The notes under the pieces are model-generated. The model was not told the origin of the DNA, did no database searches, and saw only the letters and a program-made list of their open reading frames with translations. Both the position numbers and the translations under genes were made by a program. This document shows positions 33,369 through 42,662 of a stretch of 64,000 nt of DNA, piece after piece. Origin of the DNA: Thermoanaerobacterium thermosulfurigenes (GTDB lineage Bacteria; Bacillota; Thermoanaerobacteria; Thermoanaerobacterales; Thermoanaerobacteraceae); NCBI RefSeq assembly GCF_051201035.1, contig NZ_JBPODR010000005.1:56133-120132 (forward strand), written 5' to 3'. Position 1 is the first letter of the stretch, and the number at the start of each line of letters is the position of its first letter.

Positions 33369-35714
33369 TTAACTGTCTTTAGACTTTATTATTTCATTCA
33401 CATATTCAACATACTTGTTTAAAAGTGCCTCTGCTTTTTCCTTTGTGGGAGCCTCTGAATATATTCTGCATGCAGGCAGCTCTGAATCTGGAACTAACAA
33501 AACCCAAGCATCGCCATAATTAAACCTTATCCCATCTAAAAACATCGATTTTTCATCCTTTTTTTCGTAAAACTTTCTTATTATCAAACCCTTGTCCTTC
33601 CAATTACAGTTTATCACTTTGTTCAATTTAACCCTCTGTGGTATAGACTTCTTTAAATCAGACAATTTAAGCTTGTTTTTGCTTAAATATTCAACTAATC
33701 TCAATGTAAAATTTATACCGTCGAAACTAAGGCTAAACTGAGAATTCTCATCACCATTATTACTTTCAATCTCAAACATTTTTTTCATCTTCTCGCTCTG
33801 AGAGATTTTACTAAACCTCGTCTCGATGCCAAGCTCTTTCGACATTTCACTTAAAAATTGAGAACTATTGAATGGTATTATAAACTTACTTTTCCCATTT
33901 TCCTTGCCGACAAGTATCCTCAAATAATCCAATTCATCTTCATCAAGCAAATGTCCTTCATCATCATAAATTTCAACATTTTCTCCATCATCTGAAATCT
34001 TAATACCCATATCGTAACTTGCCACAGCTTTTTCATAACCGCGACTTTGATTTAACAAGCTTAATAAACTTCTTGTGGTCTGACCAATAAAATTTACATT
34101 TAATTTTTCAAATGAATCGCCATTTAAAGATAAACTTTCAGCGTACTCCTTATTTACATCTACTATAACTTCGTCATTTATAACATTGGCTATACTATAA
34201 TCGTTGATCTTGTATTTATTCAATATCTTTTTCTCTACATTTCTGTCCACGTCACACCCATTCTCATCTATTAAAATAATATTTACCGTTTTTTTATCTA
34301 TTTTTTTTACAAATACGCCTGCTTTATATCCATTTTTTTTGATAGAATACCTCATAGCAGGCAGTATGGTAGAATGAGCATTGTACACCTTTCTTCCCAC
34401 TGAAATTATCCCATCTTTTAAAAGATTTAAAGCTAATCTTGCGTAAGAATCATCCACACATCCCACAAGTATCTCTCCATCAAATACGCTGCCTATTACT
34501 TCACCTAATCTTACCAAATTGTCAGGTGTAAGATTATCATGCAAATTCCCCTTTATCCCTCTATCTCCAAACAATGACGCTTCATCATTATTTCCCCACA
34601 CAACATCTCTTTCTACTATATTCCCTGTTGATATGATTCTATTAGGCCATATTTTCGTATTTGGTTTAATCTCACAAAACGATTGAAGCTTAGATTTTTC
34701 ACCTATTATTGAATTATCAAAAGTCCTGACGTTATTTTCGGTAATTGCTCCGCTGCAAAATACAGTTCCTCTGATTTCGTTATTTCTTCCAATTTTTACA
34801 TTGTCCCAAAGTACGCTATTCTTTAATGTTGACATAGGTCCTACATAGCTTCCACTTCCAATTATTACATTCGGTCCTATCACTGCACCATCATCTATAA
34901 TAGCACTGTCGCCTATTATTAATGGCGGAACAAGCTTGGCACTCTGAGATATAAAAACATTTTTACCAAAAATCATTCCATCTTTGCTTATTTTCTCTTT
35001 AAATCCAAGATCGATATTCCCACTTAGGAGATCAAGGTGGCTTTTAAGGTATTGAACTCCATTCCCTATGTCACACCAGTAATCGTTGCTGATGTATCCA
35101 TACACAGGAACATTTTTTTCAAGCAGCATTGGAAATAAATCCTTGCTAAAGTCAAATTGCCTGTTATCAGGTATGAAATTTAGAATCTCAGGCTCTATGA
35201 TGTAAATACCTGTATTTACAGTATCGCTAAATACCTCTCCCCATGATGGTTTTTCTAAAAACTTCACGATTTTTCCATCATCATCTGTTATCACAACGCC
35301 ATATTCCAATGGAATATCTACTTTTGTAAGCACCAATGTCACTTTCGAACCTTTGTTTTTGTGAAATTCATAAGCCTTTTTCAGATCTATATCTGTTATC
35401 ACATCGCCGCTTATTACCACAAATGTATCATCAAGAAAATCAGCAGCATTCTTTACGCTGCCTGCTGTCCCAAGTGGTTTATCTTCCACGTAATACTTTA
35501 TCACGTCACCGTATTGCTCATACAAATAATCTTTTATCTTGTGAGGCAAATAAAAAAGGGTTACACCCACATCATTTATGCCATACTTTTGAACATGGTT
35601 TATAATATGCCAAATAGCTGGCTTTCCAGCCATAGGTACCATAGGCTTAGGAATTCCACATGTCAACGGCCTTAACCTGCTACCCTCACCACCAGCCATG
35701 ATTATAGCTTTCAT
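33369..35714 (-). CDS. Sugar-1-phosphate nucleotidyltransferase fused to a degenerate phosphomannomutase domain
   Basis: This is a 781-residue protein. Residues 1-235 are a nucleotidyltransferase (AIIMAGGEGSRLRPLT, GIPKPMVPMAGKP, VVISGDVITDID). About 245-365 is a left-handed beta-helix of hexapeptide repeats (IIGDSAIIDDGAVIGPNVII). The rest resembles a phosphomannomutase, but the phosphoserine loop TASHNP is replaced (about KAGVFVKKID) and the Mg loop DGDADR is only partly kept (ISDDGENVEIYDDEG). The mutase is therefore likely inactive or regulatory. Known homologues are annotated mannose-1-phosphate guanylyltransferase; the sugar and nucleotide are not certain. Confidence 0.88.
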   Translation of the reverse strand: MKAIIMAGGEGSRLRPLTCGIPKPMVPMAGKPAIWHIINHVQKYGINDVGVTLFYLPHKIKDYLYEQYGDVIKYYVEDKPLGTAGSVKNAADFLDDTFVVISGDVITDIDLKKAYEFHKNKGSKVTLVLTKVDIPLEYGVVITDDDGKIVKFLEKPSWGEVFSDTVNTGIYIIEPEILNFIPDNRQFDFSKDLFPMLLEKNVPVYGYISNDYWCDIGNGVQYLKSHLDLLSGNIDLGFKEKISKDGMIFGKNVFISQSAKLVPPLIIGDSAIIDDGAVIGPNVIIGSGSYVGPMSTLKNSVLWDNVKIGRNNEIRGTVFCSGAITENNVRTFDNSIIGEKSKLQSFCEIKPNTKIWPNRIISTGNIVERDVVWGNNDEASLFGDRGIKGNLHDNLTPDNLVRLGEVIGSVFDGEILVGCVDDSYARLALNLLKDGIISVGRKVYNAHSTILPAMRYSIKKNGYKAGVFVKKIDKKTVNIILIDENGCDVDRNVEKKILNKYKINDYSIANVINDEVIVDVNKEYAESLSLNGDSFEKLNVNFIGQTTRSLLSLLNQSRGYEKAVASYDMGIKISDDGENVEIYDDEGHLLDEDELDYLRILVGKENGKSKFIIPFNSSQFLSEMSKELGIETRFSKISQSEKMKKMFEIESNNGDENSQFSLSFDGINFTLRLVEYLSKNKLKLSDLKKSIPQRVKLNKVINCNWKDKGLIIRKFYEKKDEKSMFLDGIRFNYGDAWVLLVPDSELPACRIYSEAPTKEKAEALLNKYVEYVNEIIKSKDS

Positions 35715-35843
35715 ATCATCACCTTCTATGATTATTACTACTAATTAGTATCCAGAAAAAAAATCATTTTATACAAAGTCATATTTAATAGTAATATTTC
35801 AAAATCAAAATAAATATGTATTAAAAAAACGCTGGAGGTCAAA

Positions 35844-36776
35844 ATGGTAAATACGATCTTTTTCATAGCTTTAGGTATCGCAATTTTTCTCCTTGGACTT
35901 TTATTTTTAACTTCATCGTTAAAAATCATTTCAAAGCACAAAGTCAAGACACTTATTGAAAAATACACAGGTAATATATATTTATCAATATTTATTGGAT
36001 TCATTCTGGCCATAATGATGCAAAGCAGCAGCATGATTACAATAGTAGCAGTTAGCATGGCTGATGCAGGACTTCTAAACTTGTACAGTGCAGCAGGCAT
36101 AATAATGGGAGCAAATATCGGAACAACGATTGCCGTTCAACTCTACGCATTTGACCTTTACAGTGCTGTACCTTACTTGATTTTTTTAGGCTCCATTTTA
36201 AGATTTCAAAAGCAAAAAATATTTAAGTTCATCGGCAATATACTTTTGGGCTTCGGAATCATATTTGCGGGACTAAAAATAATTGATATAGCCGTTTCAC
36301 CACTTAGAAATTTTTCTGCTATAAAAAATTTTGTCACTATGACAGAAAACCCATTTTATGGCATAGCAACTGGAATCGTCATGGCACTTATCATGCAGTC
36401 TAGCACATTTTGCATCGCAATGCTTCAAGTTCTTGCAAATGTTAAAATAATGCCTGTATACAATGCCATCTACATCGTGTATGGACTTAATATAGGCACG
36501 TGCTCTGAAGCTTTATTGATAAGCATTGCCACAAACAAAGAAGGAAAGAAAATAGCTATTTTTAACGTGCTTTTTAATCTAATAGGAACAATCGTTTTTC
36601 TCCCTTTGACACACTATTACTATAAATTTTTGAAATTTATTACTCCAGGCAATGTGTCTTTGCAAATTTCAAATAGCCATATGTTCTTTAATATTGCTTC
36701 AACATTGTTGGTTCTACCAATAATGAAATACCTGTTTTATTTTATAGAAATTATGTTTGAAAATGGTTCTAAGTGA
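35844..36776 (+). CDS. Na/phosphate cotransporter-type (PF02690) membrane protein
   Basis: This is a 310-residue protein with about eight helices. Two repeated motifs are seen: MMQSSSMITIVAV with GANIGTTIAVQL, and IMQSSTFCIAML with GLNIGTCSEALL. These QSSS and GxNIGT repeats define the Na/Pi-II family (NptA/YqeW). It lacks the PhoU-like C-terminal domain. It may move phosphate or another anion with Na+. A GGAGG site precedes the ATG. Confidence 0.9.
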   Translation: MVNTIFFIALGIAIFLLGLLFLTSSLKIISKHKVKTLIEKYTGNIYLSIFIGFILAIMMQSSSMITIVAVSMADAGLLNLYSAAGIIMGANIGTTIAVQLYAFDLYSAVPYLIFLGSILRFQKQKIFKFIGNILLGFGIIFAGLKIIDIAVSPLRNFSAIKNFVTMTENPFYGIATGIVMALIMQSSTFCIAMLQVLANVKIMPVYNAIYIVYGLNIGTCSEALLISIATNKEGKKIAIFNVLFNLIGTIVFLPLTHYYYKFLKFITPGNVSLQISNSHMFFNIASTLLVLPIMKYLFYFIEIMFENGSK

Positions 36777-36838
36777 GTAAAAACAAAAAATTATTCACAA
36801 CATAATAATATAGAATAGCAGATTAGGATGTGAAACTA

Positions 36839-37933
36839 ATGAATAAAATAACGTACAAGGAACTTTTTTCTGCAATGCTGGCGTTTGAATTAGGAAGTGC
36901 TGTATTATTTGTATTAGGCGCGTCTGCAAAGCAAGACGCGTGGATATCAATATTGCTGGCAACTGTCGCTGCACTGCCACTGGTCTACTTATACGTAACA
37001 CTTTATAAAATGCACGATGGAAATCTGCCTCAAATTTTGGAAGTCACATTTGGAAAGGCATTTGGCAAAGTGCTTTCTGTAATTTACGCCATTTACTTCT
37101 TGTACATAGCTGCCCGCGTAACAAGAGATTTTGCCGAGCTTAATATAGGTACCATATACAAGCAAGCACCTGTATCAGCCTTTTCAATTGCAATTTTGGT
37201 TGTAGTTATGTACTACCTTGTGTTCGACATAAGCGTTATGATAAAGTCTTCACACGTGCTATTGCCAACTTTTATTATCATGGCATTTTTTCAAATCATT
37301 GGCGTATTCAGCGTAAATTGTGTAACTATAAAAAAAATTTTTCCTATCTTAGGAAATGGACTTATGCCTGTAGTAAAAGCTGCATTTCCAAATATTCTCA
37401 CATTTCCATACGGTGAGCTTATCACATTTATGATGGTGTTCCCAGAATTCAAGTTTAACACAAATAAATTGACCAAATATTGCTTTGCATTAGTTGTAAC
37501 AACAGGCCTTTGGCTTGCATTAAACACAGTGGAAATATTTTCAGTCCTTGGAGTAGCAGAAGCGACAAGGGCAAATTTCCCATTTTATGAGCTTGCACTT
37601 ATAATGAAATTTGGAACTTTTAGAAATCTTGACCCATTTTATGCAATAGTAACTGTTATAGGAGGTGTCATAAAAATAACTGTCTTTACGTATGCCGCCA
37701 TAAAGACAATACAGACGATCTTCAACTTAAAAGAGTACAAATTTTTGCTTATACCTGTGGGCACTATCGTATACGCCTTATCTATATTAATAGCTGATTC
37801 ATACCCACTTCACATTCTGATTGGCCTTAAATTGACGACGCTTTATATTCATGTGCCGCTGCAGATAATCATACCGCTTATAGCATTGATACTGTCTTTC
37901 ATAAGAAATCCTAAAACAAGTAAAAATAAATAA
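36839..37933 (+). CDS. Spore germination permease (GerAB/GerKB family)
   Basis: The product is about 364 residues with ten helices of the amino-acid-permease-like GerB type. It begins KITYKELFSAMLAFELGSAVLF, with later FPYGELITFMMVFPEF. GerB proteins sense germinants in the inner membrane of the spore. The usual gerA and gerC partners are not adjacent, so this is an orphan copy. I chose ATG at 36839, 10 bases after AGGA; a GTG at 36830 is too close to it. Confidence 0.9.
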   Translation: MNKITYKELFSAMLAFELGSAVLFVLGASAKQDAWISILLATVAALPLVYLYVTLYKMHDGNLPQILEVTFGKAFGKVLSVIYAIYFLYIAARVTRDFAELNIGTIYKQAPVSAFSIAILVVVMYYLVFDISVMIKSSHVLLPTFIIMAFFQIIGVFSVNCVTIKKIFPILGNGLMPVVKAAFPNILTFPYGELITFMMVFPEFKFNTNKLTKYCFALVVTTGLWLALNTVEIFSVLGVAEATRANFPFYELALIMKFGTFRNLDPFYAIVTVIGGVIKITVFTYAAIKTIQTIFNLKEYKFLLIPVGTIVYALSILIADSYPLHILIGLKLTTLYIHVPLQIIIPLIALILSFIRNPKTSKNK

Positions 37934-37950
37934 GCCTAACTGCAGGCTTA
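37931..37950 (-). terminator. Terminator between germination permease and glyA
   Basis: TAAGCCT and AGGCTTA pair around a 6-base loop. On the minus strand TTTATTTTTAC follows, so it ends glyA. It contains the stop codons of both converging genes. Confidence 0.75.
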
Positions 37951-39180
37951 TTCATAAAGTGGATATTTGTCGAGAAGTTCACTTACTCTCTTTTTAGCTA
38001 CATCAACGTAATTTTCATCTTTTAAAACATTATAGATTATATCAGCAATCACATCCATGTCATCTTCATTCATTCCTCTCGTAGTAACCGCTGGTGTTCC
38101 AAGCCTTAGGCCTGAAGTGACATTAGGACCCAATGGATCGTTTGGTATGGCATTTTTATTTGCCGTTATTCCTACATAGTCAAGCCTTTTTTCTAATTCC
38201 TTGCCTGTGACGCCAGTCCCTCTTAAGTCCAATAACATCAAATGATTGTCTGTACCACCTGAAACTAAGTTCACTTTTCTGTCCATAAGGCCATCTGCCA
38301 AGGCTTTTGCATTTCTCACGATCTTCTTCTGATATTCTTTAAATTCTGGTTTTAATGCTTCATTAAAGCATACTGCTTTTGCAGCGATTACGTGCATCAG
38401 TGGACCACCTTGTACTCCTGGAAAAACAGATTTATCGATGGCCTTTGCGTGAACCTCTTTAGATAAGATTATGCCGCCTCTTGGCCCTCTTAAAGTCTTA
38501 TGTGTTGTAGACGTTACAACGTCTGAATACTCTACAGGATTAGGATGAAGTCCTGCCGCTACAAGTCCTGCAATGTGTGCCATGTCTACCATTAAATATG
38601 CTCCAACTGAATCTGCAATTTCTTTAAATCTCTTAAAATCTATTATCCTGGGATACGCGCTTGCACCTGCTACAATAAGCTTAGGCTTGTACTCTTTTGC
38701 TAATCTTTCCAACTCATCGTAGTCTATAAAACCAGTGTCTTCCCTTACTCCATAAGGTATGATGTTGTACAACTTGCCTGAGAAATTTACTTTGCTGCCA
38801 TGTGTTAAATGTCCACCGTGTGCCAAATTCATGCCTAATACTGTATCACCTGGATTTATCAATGCAAAATAAGCTGCCATGTTGGCTTGAGCGCCAGAAT
38901 GAGGCTGTACATTTGCATGCTCTGCTCCAAAAAGCTTTTTAAGCCTCTCTCTTGCCAACTCCTCAACTACATCGACGTACTCGCAACCTCCGTAATACCG
39001 CTTTCCAGGATACCCCTCAGCATACTTGTTTGTAAGCGGTGAGCCCATCGCTTCCATGACTGCAGGGCTTACAAAATTCTCTGATGCGATCAGCTCAATC
39101 TTATTTTTCTGCCTTTTAATCTCATTAGAAATTGCATCAGCCACTTCAGGATCTACTTCTCTTATAATATCGATATTCAT
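37948..39180 (-). CDS. glyA: Serine hydroxymethyltransferase
   Basis: This is a 410-residue PLP enzyme of standard length. It has the family start NKIELIASENFVSPAV, TNKYAEGYPGKRYYGG and the lysine region VVTSTTHKTLRGPRGG. It interconverts serine and glycine with tetrahydrofolate. The ATG at 39180 has GGAGGT 6 bases upstream. A promoter with TTGAAC/TATAAT and 17-base spacing lies at 39235-39263. Confidence 0.97.
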   Translation of the reverse strand: MNIDIIREVDPEVADAISNEIKRQKNKIELIASENFVSPAVMEAMGSPLTNKYAEGYPGKRYYGGCEYVDVVEELARERLKKLFGAEHANVQPHSGAQANMAAYFALINPGDTVLGMNLAHGGHLTHGSKVNFSGKLYNIIPYGVREDTGFIDYDELERLAKEYKPKLIVAGASAYPRIIDFKRFKEIADSVGAYLMVDMAHIAGLVAAGLHPNPVEYSDVVTSTTHKTLRGPRGGIILSKEVHAKAIDKSVFPGVQGGPLMHVIAAKAVCFNEALKPEFKEYQKKIVRNAKALADGLMDRKVNLVSGGTDNHLMLLDLRGTGVTGKELEKRLDYVGITANKNAIPNDPLGPNVTSGLRLGTPAVTTRGMNEDDMDVIADIIYNVLKDENYVDVAKKRVSELLDKYPLYE

Positions 39181-39234
39181 TGTCTTACCTCCAATTTTTA
39201 TTTTCACTATACAGCAATAAAGTGCTATATTTTT

Positions 39235-39263
39235 ATTATAATTACTGAAGCTAAATTGTTCAA
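39235..39263 (-). promoter_or_regulatory. Sigma-A promoter of glyA
   Basis: Minus strand: TTGAAC (39258-39263) and TATAAT (39235-39240), spacer 17. The leader to the ATG is about 48 bases and shows no riboswitch fold that I recognise. Confidence 0.8.
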
Positions 39264-39338
39264 CAAAAAAGTATAAAAGTTGACACTAAAATATAATCTT
39301 CTGAAAATTTATTTATCAAATAATTTTTTAATAACCTC

Positions 39339-39367
39339 TTGATTTTTATTTGAATTATATGTATAAT
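39339..39367 (+). promoter_or_regulatory. Sigma-A promoter of a candidate small RNA
   Basis: TTGATT (39339-39344) and TATAAT (39362-39367) are separated by 17 bases on the plus strand. No coding frame follows; an intrinsic terminator lies about 45-70 bases on. Confidence 0.7.
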
Positions 39368-39373
39368 GTATTC

Positions 39374-39440
39374 TTGGTCAAAACAATGACTCCCCCTTTA
39401 ACATATGCAAGCCCCAATTAAATCATCGGGGCTATTTTTT
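39374..39440 (+). ncRNA. Candidate C-rich small RNA of about 67-70 nt
   Basis: A predicted start near 39374 follows the promoter at 39339. A small 5' hairpin (GTCA/TGAC) is followed by a single-stranded CTCCCCCTTTAAC (39390-39402). A terminator then closes it: AGCCCC / GGGGCT (39410-39433) followed by ATTTTTTA. The C-rich stretch is complementary to ribosome sites of the AAAGGGGG type, the way known Firmicute small RNAs with C-rich loops act. Such sites occur before the ferredoxin gene (28247) and the plsY-like gene (19314). No peptide frame with a ribosome site is present. The function is inferred. Confidence 0.5.
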
Positions 39441-39453
39441 ATTGTAAAAATAA

Positions 39454-40389
39454 TCAATGTAAGATTTCTTTTATTATTCTTTCGAAATTGCCGTGAGATA
39501 TTAAATCTATTTCGTCGTCGTTAAAACCTCTTTTTTTAAGTCCTTCAAGTACCTTAGGAAAACACGATACATCATGAAGCTCGAGAGGTGTTTTTTCTAT
39601 GCCATCAAAGTCTGAGCCAAATCCAACATGCTCTGCACCTACTAATTTCGCAATATATTCCACATGGTCAAGCACATCTTCTATTGTAGCATTGCCATCT
39701 TCTCTTAAAAAATCAGGGCAAAAATTAATTCCTATGGCGCCATTTTTATCAGCAATAGCCTTTATCTGCTTATCACTTAGATTTCTCGGATGATTGCAAA
39801 GAGCTTTACAGTCAGAATGGGACGCTATAAATGGCTTATCACACAAATCTACAACATCCCAAAATCCTCTTTCATTTAAATGTGATACATCTACGATCAT
39901 TCCTAACCTGTTCATTTCTTTTACGACACTTTCACCGAATTGCGTGATGCCGCAATCCTTGCATCCTAATACACCATCACCTATGTCATTTCTAAGGCTC
40001 CAAGTAAGCGTCATAGCTCTCACGCCCAGTCTATAAAACATCCTTAAAAGGGACAAATCTCCTTCTATTGCTTCGCCGCCTTCTATTGACAATAATACGC
40101 CTAATTTGTTTTTATTTTTTGCTTCATCAATATCATCACCACTTAAAATCAATTTGATTCTATCGCTTTTTTCTATGGCTTGATAAAGTTTATCGATCAT
40201 CTTTAACGTTTTTGCTGCAGCATCTTTTTTCATAAATTCTGGTTCAACAAAAGTGGCAAATACTTGAAGATGTACCAATCCTCCTTCTAATCTAACTAAG
40301 TCAAGATGCCCATCAGTATTTTTTATCGTCATGTCTCTTCCGTATTTTTCAGCTAAGTACAACGTATCACAATGGAAATCAACTATCAT
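39454..40389 (-). CDS. Membrane dipeptidase-like (M19) peptidase
   Basis: This is a 311-residue zinc dipeptidase of family M19. Metal motifs are VDFHCDTLYLAEKYG at the N-terminus, LLSIEGGEAI, FIASHSDCKALCNHPRN and GFGSDFDG. The ATG at 40389 has an AGGAGG site; upstream in-frame codons lack one. It is soluble in appearance and probably cleaves dipeptides, including D-amino acid-containing ones. It stands alone. Confidence 0.93.
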   Translation of the reverse strand: MIVDFHCDTLYLAEKYGRDMTIKNTDGHLDLVRLEGGLVHLQVFATFVEPEFMKKDAAAKTLKMIDKLYQAIEKSDRIKLILSGDDIDEAKNKNKLGVLLSIEGGEAIEGDLSLLRMFYRLGVRAMTLTWSLRNDIGDGVLGCKDCGITQFGESVVKEMNRLGMIVDVSHLNERGFWDVVDLCDKPFIASHSDCKALCNHPRNLSDKQIKAIADKNGAIGINFCPDFLREDGNATIEDVLDHVEYIAKLVGAEHVGFGSDFDGIEKTPLELHDVSCFPKVLEGLKKRGFNDDEIDLISHGNFERIIKEILH

Positions 40390-40537
40390 GCCAATGCCTC
40401 CTAAAAATTTTCTCTCAAATAATATTTTACGCTTATGGTTATACATTACAAAAAATTTTTCACATAAAATCTCAATTTTTTAACAAATTATTAATAAATA
40501 TATGCTACAATTATGACATAATTGGAGGTGTGAAGCG

Positions 40538-41962
40538 ATGAAGGTGAAGAAATATTTAATAATTACTATAATTGTATTATCGCTATTGGTATCATATGTT
40601 ATGAATTTAAAGACCACCTTCGCAAATCTGACAGAAAAAAAGCCGGAACCGGAATTTAAAAATCCCGGACAACGGATACTTGTAATTGTACCACACCCTG
40701 ATGATGAATCTTTAGGAATGGCGGGAGTCATACAGCGAGCAGTAAGCCAAAACATTCCGGTAAAAGTAGTCATAGTTACAAATGGAGATAGCTACAAAAA
40801 AGCTGCTGCTGTACTTACAGGTCATGTAAATCCTACACCATCAGACTTTTATAAGCTTGGCCTTCAAAGACAAAGTGAAAGCATAGCTGCAATGGCAGAA
40901 CTTGGCCTTCCAAAAAACGATGTAGTATTTTTAGGCTTTGCTGATGGTAGCACTCGTTTTTTATGGAGCGATTTTTGGGACAATAACGTTCCCAGAATTA
41001 GTGGCGGAACAAAATCCGCATTTTCCCCCTATAAAAATGTGTATAAACCTGGCATAGCATATACAGGAAACAATCTTGAAAATTGCATACAAGAAATCAT
41101 AAAATCTTTCAATCCTACAGATATTTATTATCCAATGGCAGATGACGTGCACCCTGATCATTGGGCTGTAAGCAATTTTGTAAGATATGCCATCGTAGCC
41201 ATGAACTTAAATGTACGAGAGCATATGTTTCTGATTCATCATCCACAATGGCCTGTCCCATGGCTTTTAGAGCCAAACAGACCGCTTCTTCCACCTGTTG
41301 ATATAGCTGACAGCAATACAAAATGGCAGGTGTTCAAATTGACGCCAAGCGAAATCCAAAAGAAGGAAGTAGCACTTAAGAAATACAAATCTCAAATTGC
41401 TGTGATGGAACCATTTTTAATGGGATTTGTAAGGCAAAACGAGCTTTTTGGCACGAAACCTGTAATAAATATAAAGGATGTCAGCACGCTGCCAAATTTA
41501 AATCAGGCAGAAATGCCATACACATTGTTTAAAGTTCCTGCAGGAGGCGTATTAAATCAAGAGATATACAGAAGCGCAGATCTCACTGAGATGGCATCAT
41601 TTTACTACAGAGGAAATGAGCTTTACGTAGGAATGAAGTCATTGGCACCTATATCAAAAAAAGTGGCTTATCATTTGGAAATGAGGCTATTTTACAAAGG
41701 TGATATCAAAAGAATAGATATAGGACTGATAGGCGGAAAACTTTACGAGTACAGAAAGGCTAAAAATTCCATCTACAATGTCCCAATTTCAAATCCAGTC
41801 TTTAGTAAAAATGTAGTCTGGATTAAGATTGACATTCCAAATACGCAAAATTTGAATTATATATTTATGGGGGCTGATTCAATATATAAAAACAAGTTGA
41901 TAGACAAGATTCCTTGGAACGTCTACAAAGTCGAAAATAAGGAAGCATCGCAAACTACTTAA
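40538..41962 (+). CDS. Exported PIG-L/LmbE-family deacetylase
   Basis: This 474-residue protein has an N-terminal membrane anchor or signal (about 5-25). The PIG-L domain shows PHPDDESLGMAG and DDVHPDHWAV, the zinc and catalytic residues of N-acetyl-glucosamine deacetylases. About 190 further residues form a C-terminal domain I do not recognise. It probably deacetylates an extracellular glycan or cell-wall sugar. A GGAGGTG site precedes the ATG. Its last codons are part of the terminator shared with hisIE. Confidence 0.87.
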   Translation: MKVKKYLIITIIVLSLLVSYVMNLKTTFANLTEKKPEPEFKNPGQRILVIVPHPDDESLGMAGVIQRAVSQNIPVKVVIVTNGDSYKKAAAVLTGHVNPTPSDFYKLGLQRQSESIAAMAELGLPKNDVVFLGFADGSTRFLWSDFWDNNVPRISGGTKSAFSPYKNVYKPGIAYTGNNLENCIQEIIKSFNPTDIYYPMADDVHPDHWAVSNFVRYAIVAMNLNVREHMFLIHHPQWPVPWLLEPNRPLLPPVDIADSNTKWQVFKLTPSEIQKKEVALKKYKSQIAVMEPFLMGFVRQNELFGTKPVINIKDVSTLPNLNQAEMPYTLFKVPAGGVLNQEIYRSADLTEMASFYYRGNELYVGMKSLAPISKKVAYHLEMRLFYKGDIKRIDIGLIGGKLYEYRKAKNSIYNVPISNPVFSKNVVWIKIDIPNTQNLNYIFMGADSIYKNKLIDKIPWNVYKVENKEASQTT

Positions 41963-41984
41963 TTGAAGTTTGCGATGCTTCCTT
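41939..41984. terminator. Bidirectional terminator embedded in two coding ends
   Basis: Perfect 18-bp arms AAGGAAGCATCGCAAACT and AGTTTGCGATGCTTCCTT flank a 10-base loop. The left arm is the end of the PIG-L coding sequence and the stem reaches the hisIE stop. ATTTTG follows on plus and TATTTTC on minus. Confidence 0.85.
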
Positions 41985-42645
41985 ATTTTGTCTCTTTTCT
42001 CATTTTGTGTTGTTCTTTAAATTCATCTGTTTTGTAATACCTTCTTGAAAGTTCATCATACACATCTTCAAGGCTTATTTCTTTTTCTACCATCAAAACC
42101 AATAAGTGATAAATATAATCAGCTATTTCATATATTATTTCTTCCTTGTCACCTTCTTTTGATGCGATCAATATTTCAGTGTTTTCTTCCCCAATCTTTT
42201 TCAAAATCTTATTCAATCCTTTTGAAAAAAGGTAATTTGTGTAAGACCCTTCTACAGGATTTTCTTTTCTACCTTCGATCCTTCTGTAGAGATTTTTTAA
42301 GATTGATTCACTTTCATCACCTGAAAGATCTAAAATGCTTCTGTAAAAGCAGCTTCTATTGCCTGTATGACAAGCAGGTCCATCCGCTTCAACCTCTATA
42401 AGGATCGTATCACCATCGCAGTCGTATTTGATAGATTTAATGTGTTGAATATTGCCGGATGTTTCGCCTTTATGCCATAAGCACTGCCTACTTCTTGAGA
42501 AAAAATACGTCTCCTTAGTTTCTAAACTTTTCTCAAGACTTTCCCTGTTCATGTAAGCCATCATAAGGACTTCCTTTGTCTTATAATCTTGAACGATAGC
42601 GGGTATCAATCCATTATCATCAAATTTCAATTCATCAATGTACAT
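41983..42645 (-). CDS. hisIE: Phosphoribosyl-AMP cyclohydrolase / phosphoribosyl-ATP pyrophosphatase
   Basis: The product is about 220 residues: a HisI domain (VLMMAYMNRESLEKSLET, TYFFSRSRQCLWHKGETSGN, GPACHTGNRSCFYR) followed by a HisE domain (EENTEILIASKEGDKEEIIYEIADYIYHLLVL). It does the second and third steps of histidine synthesis. I chose ATG at 42645, 9 bases after AAAGG; the longest frame begins at 42666 inside hisF. It is the last gene of the operon. Confidence 0.96.
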   Translation of the reverse strand: MYIDELKFDDNGLIPAIVQDYKTKEVLMMAYMNRESLEKSLETKETYFFSRSRQCLWHKGETSGNIQHIKSIKYDCDGDTILIEVEADGPACHTGNRSCFYRSILDLSGDESESILKNLYRRIEGRKENPVEGSYTNYLFSKGLNKILKKIGEENTEILIASKEGDKEEIIYEIADYIYHLLVLMVEKEISLEDVYDELSRRYYKTDEFKEQHKMRKETK

Positions 42646-42662
42646 AAACACGATCCTTTCCA

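Noticed and set aside
39410..39440. Terminator of the dipeptidase gene
   Set aside because: The T run follows the stem on the plus strand only; on the minus strand the stem is followed by TGCATATG, so it fits a plus-strand transcript.
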